From contig CANOHR010000006.1 in the NCBI GenBank assembly GCA_947565875.1, forward strand, positions 1 through 19,549: a DNA stretch of 19,549 bases, given 5' to 3'. The stretch is from an uncultured Pseudoflavonifractor sp. (GTDB taxonomy: Bacteria > Bacillota > Clostridia > Oscillospirales > Oscillospiraceae). The notes under the pieces were generated by a model. The model saw nothing but the letters and a program-made list of their open reading frames with translations, was not told where the DNA came from and did not search any database. Shown here piece after piece: positions 14,289-19,549 of the stretch; position 1 is the first letter of the stretch; every line of letters starts with the position of its first letter. The position numbers were made by a program, and so were the translations under genes.

Positions 14289-14357
14289 CATAACAATAGG
14301 TGGTTTAAGGCCGCCGGAGCAACGCAGAAGCCATATGTCATAAAGGAGGAACATGGA

Positions 14358-16364
14358 ATGAGCGAACAGAAAAAGAAGCTGAGCCGCAGAGACTTTCTGA
14401 AGGGTGCGGCGGGAGCCGCCGGGATCGCCGCCCTGGGCGTGCTGGCGGGGTGTAAGCAGGAGGAGCCTGCTCCCTCCGCGCAGCCCAGCGCCGCCGGGGA
14501 GAAGATCTACACCCCCGGTACCTATACTGCCTCCGCCAAGGGCATGGAGAGCGATGTTACCGTCACCATCGAGGTAGACGAGACAAAGATCCTCTCCGCC
14601 ACGGTGGACACCGCCGGGGAGACTGAGGGCCTGGGCAAGCCCGTGGGGGAGAAAATGGCCCAGGAGATCCTGGAGAAGCAGAGTATCGAGGTGGAGGGGG
14701 TCTCCGGGGCCACCGTTACCTCCAAGGCCGCCAAGGCCGCTCTGGAGGACTGTATTGCCCAGGCCAAGGGGATCGACGTGAGTCTGATCCGGGGCGAGGG
14801 CAGCAAGGCAGAAAAGGACTCTGCCGACTGGTTGGGTCAGGCTCCTGAGATCAAGGACAGTGAAGTGGTCAAGACCGTCGATACCGAGGTCCTGGTCATC
14901 GGCGCCGGTACCGCCGGACTCTTTGCCGCCTGCGCCGCCGTGGAGGAGGGAGCCAAAACCATCCTCATTGAGAAGTTTGGAGAGGACTACGGCGGATCGG
15001 GCGTCCGGGATACCATCGCTGCCGTGGGCAGCAAGCAGCAGATCGAGAATAAGGATGACCCGGACAAGTTTGACGTGATCACCGAAATGTACCGCCAGAG
15101 TAACGGCTACGGCGACCAGCGGCTTTATAAGGTCTGGGCCGACTATTCCGGCGAGACTGTGGACTGGTATACCCAGCGTATGGCCGAGGCGGGTTACCGC
15201 TTCCTCCATGAGGTGGACGATCACTCCCACGCCGTCCGCTACCCCATTTTTGACGTGGGCCACTCCATCCAGTTCAGCGACCTGGGGGACGACTATGAGG
15301 GCAAGACCGCCAAGGCTCTGAAGGAGTATGCCAAGGGCCTTGGTCTGGAGATCCACTACGATACCTCCCTGGTGGAACTCATCAAGGAGGGGGAGAAGGT
15401 CACCGGGATCTATGCCAAAACCGGGGACGGCTATGTTCGTTACAATGCCGCTAAGGGCGTCATCGTCTGCACCGGCGGCTACAGCCTTAACATGGATATG
15501 CTCAACGCCCTTCAGCCTGAGACGGTAAAAATGATCAATATCAACTATTCCTATCCCGGCAGTCAGGGCGATGGCATCAAAGCTTGCCTCTGGGCGGGGG
15601 CCGCCATGGACGAGAGCCATGCCTCCATGCTCTTTGACCGGGGCGGGATCAAGGCCGATCAGGTGGGCTGCGCGGAAGAGGGCGTCCTTTTCTGGATGGG
15701 CTCCCAACCCTTCCTGAAGGTGGGTCTGGACGGAAAGCGCTTTACCAATGAGTCTGGCTGCTATGACCACATTCTCCACGACGCCTTCAACCTTCCCGGC
15801 ATGACCTATGCCATGGTGTGGGACGCCGATTATATCAAGGATATGGAGCGCTTTGATTCTCACGGGTGCAGCCGGATGTTCCCCCACGCCAACGGCGCGG
15901 AGGCGGTATGGCCGCTGGAGTTCAACGAGGGCGTTTTTATGCCCATGTACCGGGAGCAGGGGATCGTGGTGACGGCGGATACCATCGAGGAACTGGCCGA
16001 GAAGCTTGGCCTTCCTGTGGATACCTTCAAGGCCACGGTGGACCGGTATAATGAACTCTACGATATGCAGAAGGACGAGGACTTCGGTAAGGAGCCCTAC
16101 CGTCTGTCCCAGCTGCGGAAGGCTCCCTTTGAAGGGGTCCGTATGAGCGGCGGTTATTTCATCTGCACCCTGGACGGCATCAAGATCGACGAAAATATGA
16201 ACGCCCTCACTCCCGAGGGCAAGCCCATTGAGGGCCTTTACGTGGCGGGGGATTGCTCCGGCGGCTACTTTGACGCCAGCTACCCCAACCTGCTGGCGGG
16301 CTGCGCCGCAGGCCGGAGCGTCACCTTCGGCCGCCGGGCGGGCAAGCTGGCGGCAAAGCGGTAA
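14358..16364 (+). CDS. Exported flavoprotein reductase with FMN-binding and FAD_binding_2 domains
   Basis: A 668-residue protein related to fumarate/urocanate-reductase-type flavoproteins that reduce small organic acceptors outside the membrane. In order: a Tat-type signal SRRDFLKG (9-16); a hydrophobic stretch ending in a lipobox LAGC (29-32), so it is probably a lipoprotein; an FMN-binding domain (about 50-135) with SGAT (116-119), where ApbE would attach FMN to Thr119; and an FAD domain from about 177 with GAGTAG (182-187). The C-terminal FAD loop is AGDCSGGYFDASYPNLLAGC. The fumarate reductase signatures HHTMGG and HGANRLGGN are absent and there are no CxxCH heme motifs, so the substrate is probably not fumarate and is unknown. 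AAAGGAGG precedes the ATG. The gene is divergent from lysR. Confidence 0.92.
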   Translation: MSEQKKKLSRRDFLKGAAGAAGIAALGVLAGCKQEEPAPSAQPSAAGEKIYTPGTYTASAKGMESDVTVTIEVDETKILSATVDTAGETEGLGKPVGEKMAQEILEKQSIEVEGVSGATVTSKAAKAALEDCIAQAKGIDVSLIRGEGSKAEKDSADWLGQAPEIKDSEVVKTVDTEVLVIGAGTAGLFAACAAVEEGAKTILIEKFGEDYGGSGVRDTIAAVGSKQQIENKDDPDKFDVITEMYRQSNGYGDQRLYKVWADYSGETVDWYTQRMAEAGYRFLHEVDDHSHAVRYPIFDVGHSIQFSDLGDDYEGKTAKALKEYAKGLGLEIHYDTSLVELIKEGEKVTGIYAKTGDGYVRYNAAKGVIVCTGGYSLNMDMLNALQPETVKMININYSYPGSQGDGIKACLWAGAAMDESHASMLFDRGGIKADQVGCAEEGVLFWMGSQPFLKVGLDGKRFTNESGCYDHILHDAFNLPGMTYAMVWDADYIKDMERFDSHGCSRMFPHANGAEAVWPLEFNEGVFMPMYREQGIVVTADTIEELAEKLGLPVDTFKATVDRYNELYDMQKDEDFGKEPYRLSQLRKAPFEGVRMSGGYFICTLDGIKIDENMNALTPEGKPIEGLYVAGDCSGGYFDASYPNLLAGCAAGRSVTFGRRAGKLAAKR

Positions 16365-16418
16365 GAAAAATCAGAAGATCGGAATAAAGAAGCGGGACCT
16401 GCTGCAAAATTGCCATAA

Positions 16419-16555
16419 TGCACATGGTCTGTCATTGCGAGGGCCGCGCCTTGCGGCCCGTGGCAATCCGTACTCCCAGGTTGGGGCAACGGATTCCCAC
16501 GAAAAAAGGCCGCCGGGAGGCGGCCTTTTTTCTCGGAATGACGGACCTTTGTGCA
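16419..16555. repeat. MITE-like hairpin element
   Basis: A 137-bp element has inverted ends: TGCACA...GGTCTGTCATTGCGAG on the left matches the complement of CTCGGAATGACGGACC...TGTGCA on the right with two substitutions and one gap. Nested inside are GGGCCGC/GCGGCCC (16441-16459), CGTGGCAATCCG against CGGATTCCCACG (16459-16470, 16490-16501) and a terminator hairpin. GTCATTGCGAG...CGTGGCAATC is, from memory, a common dispersed repeat in Clostridia. It codes for nothing. Confidence 0.75.
16502..16531. terminator. Bidirectional terminator inside the hairpin element
   Basis: AAAAAAGGCCGCC and GGCGGCCTTTTTT form a perfect 13-bp inverted repeat around GGGA, with U-runs in both directions. It serves the convergent flavoprotein and tatD genes. 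Confidence 0.88.
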
Positions 16556-16583
16556 ATTTGCGCGTTTTGCAACAGGCCCCTTG

Positions 16584-17357
16584 TTATCCTTCTAATCCAA
16601 AAAAACGCAGGGCGTTTTGCAAAGTGGCCTCCGCTGCCTCCTCACCGGAAAGACCCTTCACCTGGGCGATGGTCTCGGCCACCCGGTACACATACCCGGA
16701 ATCGCACCGCCTTCCTCGAAAGGGCTCGGGAGCCATATAGGGGGCGTCGGTCTCGATCATGATCCGGTCCAGGGGAGCGGCGGCTATGACCTCCAGGGCC
16801 CGCCGGGCTTTCTGGAAGGTGACGTTGCCTGTAAAGGAGACGTACCAGCCCAGGTCGAGGACCACTTTGGCCTCCTCCGCAGAGAGGGCGCAGCAGTGGA
16901 ATACCCCCCTTGCTTTGGGGTGGGCACGGACCAGGTCTACCGTATCCCGGTGGGCGTCCCGGTCGTGGACAATGGCGGGTAAGTCCAACTCCTCGGAAAG
17001 GGAGAGCTGGGCGTCGAAGAAGTCCCGGGACCTGGCCCGGTCCTCCGGGGTCTTGACCCAGTAATAGTCCAGACCGATCTCCCCAATGGCTACGCATTCG
17101 GGGTGGGCGGCCATTTTTTTGACCTCCTCCAAGTCATCCAGGGAGGTCCCCTCCAGGTTTTCCGGGTGGAGCCCGGCGGCAAACCAGAGGAAGGGGTACT
17201 TCTCCGCCAGGGCCATGCTCTGACGGGAGGACTCCAGATCACAGCCAGGACAGACGATCCCCTCCACCCCCTTGGCCGGAAGAGCAGAAAGGACTTCGTC
17301 CCGGTCCGGGTCAAAAGCCTTATCATAGTAATGGGCATGGGAATCAAAAAGCCGCAT
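16584..17357 (-). CDS. tatD: TatD-family metal-dependent hydrolase (DNase)
   Basis: A TIM-barrel metal hydrolase of 257 residues; family members act as 3'-5' exonucleases or D-aminoacyl-tRNA/peptide-end hydrolases in the cytosol. Metal ligands are in place: His7 and His9 (DSHAHY), Glu93 (GEIGLDYYW), His131 (IVHDRDA), His154 (VFHCC) and Asp204 (ETDAPYMAPEP). All family signatures are present and the length is normal. The usual HCFSG motif reads HCCAL here. GAGGTGAGG precedes the ATG at 17357. Its first codons and ribosome site are repeated about 157 bases upstream. Transcription starts beyond that copy, giving a leader of about 170 bases. Confidence 0.95.
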   Translation of the reverse strand: MRLFDSHAHYYDKAFDPDRDEVLSALPAKGVEGIVCPGCDLESSRQSMALAEKYPFLWFAAGLHPENLEGTSLDDLEEVKKMAAHPECVAIGEIGLDYYWVKTPEDRARSRDFFDAQLSLSEELDLPAIVHDRDAHRDTVDLVRAHPKARGVFHCCALSAEEAKVVLDLGWYVSFTGNVTFQKARRALEVIAAAPLDRIMIETDAPYMAPEPFRGRRCDSGYVYRVAETIAQVKGLSGEEAAEATLQNALRFFGLEG

Positions 17358-17369
17358 AACCTCACCTCA
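17333..17369. repeat. Duplicated tatD start region, copy 1 (functional)
   Basis: The 37 bases covering the tatD ribosome site and first eight codons recur at 17490-17527 with two substitutions and one extra base. Both substitutions fall in third codon positions (TCC/TCT and CAT/CAC). Confidence 0.85.
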
Positions 17370-17372
17370 AAG

Positions 17373-17417
17373 AAAAAATGGGGTCCCCACAAATCCATGT
17401 AAGTGGATTTGTGGGGA
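17373..17417 (-). terminator. Candidate attenuator hairpin before tatD
   Basis: A perfect 14-bp inverted repeat (17384-17397 with 17404-17417, six-base loop) lies on the minus strand just before tatD. It is followed by CCCCA and then TTTTTT (17378-17373). The five-base gap before the U-run weakens it as a terminator. It lies between the tatD promoter and the tatD start, so it could act as a leader terminator. Confidence 0.5.
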
Positions 17418-17451
17418 GAGGAGAAACAGCGAACTGAGCGAGCTTTCGGCT

Positions 17452-17514
17452 TTAGCCGAAAGCGAGGGATAGGGAGCTTGTTTCGACGAGGGCGTGAGAA
17501 TCAAAAAGCCGCAT
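17452..17514 (-). CDS. Leader-peptide-like ORF from a duplicated tatD start
   Basis: A 20-codon frame starts with the same MRLFDSHA as TatD, then diverges (LVETSSLSLAFG) and stops. It has its own ribosome site (GAGGTGAAGG) at proper spacing and is the first start on the tatD transcript. Its stop falls at the tip of a hairpin with 10-base arms GCTTTCGGCT/AGCCGAAAGC (17442-17463). It may be a remnant of a duplication or a translated leader that affects tatD expression. It is not a functional hydrolase. Confidence 0.4.
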   Translation of the reverse strand: MRLFDSHALVETSSLSLAFG

Positions 17515-17527
17515 AACCTTCACCTCA
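17490..17527. repeat. Duplicated tatD start region, copy 2 (leader)
   Basis: This second copy of the tatD ribosome site and first eight codons lies 157 bases upstream of copy 1 in the tatD leader. The segment between the copies (17370-17489) holds two hairpins and no homology to tatD. Confidence 0.85.
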
Positions 17528-17537
17528 TTTTTTCTCC

Positions 17538-17566
17538 ATCATACCCAATTGGGAAAAGAATTGCAA
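17538..17566 (-). promoter_or_regulatory. Promoter of tatD
   Basis: On the minus strand, TTGCAA (17566-17561), 17 bases, TATGAT (17543-17538). The -35 box lies 11 bases from the -35 of the divergent MocR promoter. Confidence 0.7.
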
Positions 17567-17577
17567 GAGGAAAGGAG

Positions 17578-17606
17578 TTGACGGTAGGAAAGGGGTCTGC
17601 TACCAT
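17578..17606 (+). promoter_or_regulatory. Promoter of the MocR-type gene
   Basis: TTGACG (17578-17583), 17 bases, TACCAT (17601-17606). The -10 lies between the arms of an inverted repeat (17590-17625). Confidence 0.6.
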
Positions 17607-17625
17607 AAAGAAAAACTGACCCCTT
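17590..17625. promoter_or_regulatory. Inverted repeat flanking the MocR -10 box, candidate operator
   Basis: AAGGGGTC (17590-17597) and GACCCCTT (17618-17625) are perfect 8-base arms 20 bases apart, flanking the -10 and start point. This would suit autoregulation by the MocR protein; it could instead fold in the leader RNA only in part, because the left arm lies upstream of the start point. Confidence 0.45.
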
Positions 17626-17673
17626 CCCTGTTGAAATAAAGGCAAAATAGAAGAAGGTCAGAAGGAGGCTGCC

Positions 17674-19038
17674 ATGACGGAATTTACCCTTCGCTTTGAG
17701 GAAGGCTCTCCCCTCTATGACCAGCTTTACCGCTATATCGTCTCCCTCATCCGCTCTGGCACCCTGGTCCAGGGGGAGAAGCTGCCCTCCAAACGGGCAC
17801 TAGCGGAGCATTTGGGGGTGAGTCTGACTACGGTGGAGAAGGCCTACGGGCTTTTGCTGGCGGAGGGGTATCTGGAGTCCTACCCCCGCAGCAGCTGCCG
17901 GGTGGCTCCCGCCCTTGCCGCCATTCCTGCCCCGCCCAGAAGCGTTCCCGCCCCCGCCCAGGAGAGGGAGAGGCTGGACGAGTGCTTTTCCACCTCGGCG
18001 GTGGATACCTCCGTTTTCCCTTTTGCCACCTGGGCCCGCCTGAGCCGGGAGGCGGTCTATCAAAATCCGGGGCTTCTTCAGCGGGGGGAGGGCCAGGGGG
18101 ACTGGAGGCTCCGAAGCGCCCTCAGCGATTTTCTTCACCAGTACCGGGGGGTGAACTGTTCTCCGGAACAGGTGGTGCTGGGGGCGGGACTGGAGGGAGT
18201 CATGTGGATCCTTCTCCAGCTTCTCCCAGAGGCGGTCTTCGGTCTGGAGGATCCGGGGTATGGTTCCCTCCGGCGGCTGCTGGACAACCTGGGCCGGAGA
18301 TACGTTCCTGTTCCCCTGGATGAAAGGGGAATGGAGATTTCCGCCCTGGAGCGCTCAGGGGCGGACGTGGCCTATGTGACCCCCTCCCACCAGTTCCCCA
18401 TGGGGATCACTACTCCGGTGGGAAGGCGGGGGGAGCTTCTCCGCTGGGCCTATGAAAAGCCGGGACGGTATCTCATTGAGGACGACTATGACTCCGAATT
18501 CCGCTACGCCTCCCGGCCTATCCCTGCCATGCAGGCTTTGGACGAAGGAGGGCGGGTCATCTATGTGGGTACCTTCAGCCGCACCATCGCCCCCTCTATC
18601 CGGGTGGCCTATCTCATCCTGCCCCCGGAGCTTCTGGAGCGCTACCGTCAAAAGTTCAACCACGCCAGCGCCACCGTCTCCCGGTTTGAGCAGGAGACCC
18701 TGTACCGGTTCCTGGTCTCCGGCGCCTATGGCCGCCACCTGAGAAGGGTGGGAAACCTTTACCGCAAGCGCCGGGACACCCTTTGCTCCGCTCTGGAGGA
18801 CTGGGGGGAGCTGCGGGGGGCCGACGGGGGACTCCATCTCCTCTTCACCCTGCCGGGGCGGGAGGAAAAGGATCTGGCAGACCGGGCCGCCCGGGCGGGC
18901 TACCGGGTCCGGGGACTGGAGGAGTATTGCCTGGGAAAAGACCCCCTCCCCGGCACCCTGGTCCTGGGCTTCGCGGGGCTGCCGGAGGAACGAGCGGCGG
19001 AGGCGGCGGGGGACCTGAAACGAGCCTTTGAGGAGTGA
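17674..19038 (+). CDS. MocR-type (GntR/aminotransferase-fold) regulator lacking the PLP lysine
   Basis: A 454-residue regulator: an N-terminal GntR winged helix (about residues 10-78, with GEKLPSKRALAEHLGVSLTT), a linker rich in Pro and Ala (78-100), then a fold-type I aminotransferase domain. The domain keeps PSHQFPMG and the cofactor-nitrogen aspartate region EDDYDSEFRY (from about 269). In the family the motif GTFSK supplies the lysine that binds PLP; here it reads GTFSR with Arg303 (codon CGC). Without that lysine no internal aldimine can form, so it may bind PLP non-covalently, bind another ligand or have lost effector control. GAAGGAGG precedes the ATG. It is divergent from tatD, which is probably not its main target. 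Confidence 0.93.
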   Translation: MTEFTLRFEEGSPLYDQLYRYIVSLIRSGTLVQGEKLPSKRALAEHLGVSLTTVEKAYGLLLAEGYLESYPRSSCRVAPALAAIPAPPRSVPAPAQERERLDECFSTSAVDTSVFPFATWARLSREAVYQNPGLLQRGEGQGDWRLRSALSDFLHQYRGVNCSPEQVVLGAGLEGVMWILLQLLPEAVFGLEDPGYGSLRRLLDNLGRRYVPVPLDERGMEISALERSGADVAYVTPSHQFPMGITTPVGRRGELLRWAYEKPGRYLIEDDYDSEFRYASRPIPAMQALDEGGRVIYVGTFSRTIAPSIRVAYLILPPELLERYRQKFNHASATVSRFEQETLYRFLVSGAYGRHLRRVGNLYRKRRDTLCSALEDWGELRGADGGLHLLFTLPGREEKDLADRAARAGYRVRGLEEYCLGKDPLPGTLVLGFAGLPEERAAEAAGDLKRAFEE

Positions 19039-19047
19039 GCGGAAAAG

Positions 19048-19088
19048 AAGGGTGGCCCTTCCGTCAGGAAAACGGAAGGGCCACCCTT
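19048..19088. terminator. Long hairpin between convergent genes
   Basis: A perfect 17-bp inverted repeat (19048-19064 with 19072-19088, seven-base loop) lies ten bases after the MocR stop. The + strand tail is not U-rich, while the minus strand continues CTTTTCC. It probably serves the minus-strand gene better. Confidence 0.7.
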
Positions 19089-19100
19089 GCTGTCTGATCC

Positions 19101-19549
19101 TTACTTGTTCAGACTAGTATAGCCAAAGTCTTCAATGGCATAGCCGGTGTCAGCAAGATATGTTTGTAAAACATAGTCGGCAAAATGCAGAGAATCCAAA
19201 ACGAGATAGAGACAATGATCTTCATGGGAATCCATATTGTAGGCAACTCCGTCCACCTGGGAGAAAGAAAAATTATAATTATCGTTCAGGTCGCTTATAG
19301 GCACTGGTGTGGTTGCATGAAAATCCCAATGGTCAGAGAGGGACGAACTATAATAAAAATAAGATATTAGTTCTTCTGGACCGGAACGGGCAAGGTCAAT
19401 ATAAGAAGAAAACTCTGCACCGTTGTACTCAAACTCGTTATGGATTTGAAGCTTGTCTAACGCAGGGTAGTAAGTAAGAGAACGCTCTTCATAGCGACCG
19501 TTTTCTGATCGTGTTTCAACATAACTCTCATGTTTACCTGCTAACTTAC
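19101..19549 (-). CDS. C-terminal part of an unrecognised AT-rich gene (partial)
   Basis: The minus frame is open from the right edge to a TAA at 19103-19101 and gives the last 148 residues of a protein whose start lies outside the window. An internal GTG at 19304 would give only 67 residues and is not needed. The sequence is rich in Tyr, Ser, Asp and Asn (ISYFYYSSSLSDHWDFHATT, later DGVAYNMDSHEDHCLYLVLD), has no membrane segment and matches no family I know. The look is of a secreted or lipoprotein-type domain, which is a guess. It is much less GC-rich than its neighbours (23 G/C in 60 at 19261-19320, against 40 in 60 at 18901-18960 in MocR), suggesting different origin or weak constraint. 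Confidence 0.75.
   Translation of the reverse strand, partial: KLAGKHESYVETRSENGRYEERSLTYYPALDKLQIHNEFEYNGAEFSSYIDLARSGPEELISYFYYSSSLSDHWDFHATTPVPISDLNDNYNFSFSQVDGVAYNMDSHEDHCLYLVLDSLHFADYVLQTYLADTGYAIEDFGYTSLNK

Noticed and set aside
14353..14361. A two-codon ATG GAA TGA frame overlapping the flavoprotein start
   Set aside because: It is too short to mean much; it may slightly affect initiation, but it arises from the sequence just after the ribosome site.
14250..15887. A 545-codon minus-strand frame across the flavoprotein gene
   Set aside because: The real protein on the + strand has clear domains; the antisense frame has none and begins inside the gene.
17384..17463. Possible riboswitch or T-box in the tatD leader
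   Set aside because: There are two simple hairpins but no T-box sequence or recognisable aptamer core, and a leader ORF or insertion explains the region better.
19101..19304. A separate 67-residue gene starting at a GTG
   Set aside because: The frame continues open to the window edge with similar composition, so this is more likely the end of a longer gene.

Overview
The window is a gene-dense stretch of a high-GC Firmicutes (Clostridia) chromosome. The best guess is an Oscillospiraceae-type gut anaerobe of the Flavonifractor/Intestinimonas kind. This is inferred from the YloU-FakA pair, a type-3 ProRS, a complete F-type ATPase operon, a MocR regulator, strong AGGAGG-type ribosome sites, and hairpin repeats typical of such genomes. 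No rRNA, tRNA, CRISPR array, transposase or phage gene was seen.

Layout: (1) 1-350, the end of an unidentified + strand gene, then two hairpin terminators around a short dispersed-type repeat. (2) 351-4911, a minus-strand housekeeping block: proS, a patatin-like lipase, fakA and a yloU/Asp23-type gene, with hairpin repeats between them. (3) 4912-6050, divergent promoters, a 61-residue membrane protein and a membrane protein with a C-terminal zinc ribbon. (4) 6051-13163, the complete minus-strand ATP synthase operon atpIBEFHAGDC, with its own promoter and terminator. (5) 13260-16555, a LysR regulator divergent from an exported, covalently flavinylated FAD/FMN reductase, then a MITE-like hairpin element. 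(6) 16584-19038, tatD and a divergent MocR regulator; the tatD leader carries a duplicated start region. (7) 19101-19549, the end of an AT-rich, unrecognised minus-strand gene.

How the genes fit together: the ATP synthase and the flavoprotein both point to membrane energetics in a fermenting or anaerobically respiring cell. The c subunit has two carboxylates in its ion site, as in known Na+-driven rotors. The a subunit carries an extra segment of about 65 residues. The flavoprotein probably passes electrons to a small organic acceptor outside the membrane under LysR control. FakA and the patatin-like enzyme are both linked to lipid turnover.

The points most worth a second look are the two-carboxylate c subunit, the enlarged a subunit, a MocR protein whose PLP-binding lysine is arginine, the duplicated tatD start with leader hairpins, and the unassigned flavoprotein reductase. 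None is clearly a new system from sequence alone. Promoters were called by eye from -35/-10 spacing, and no database search was possible.
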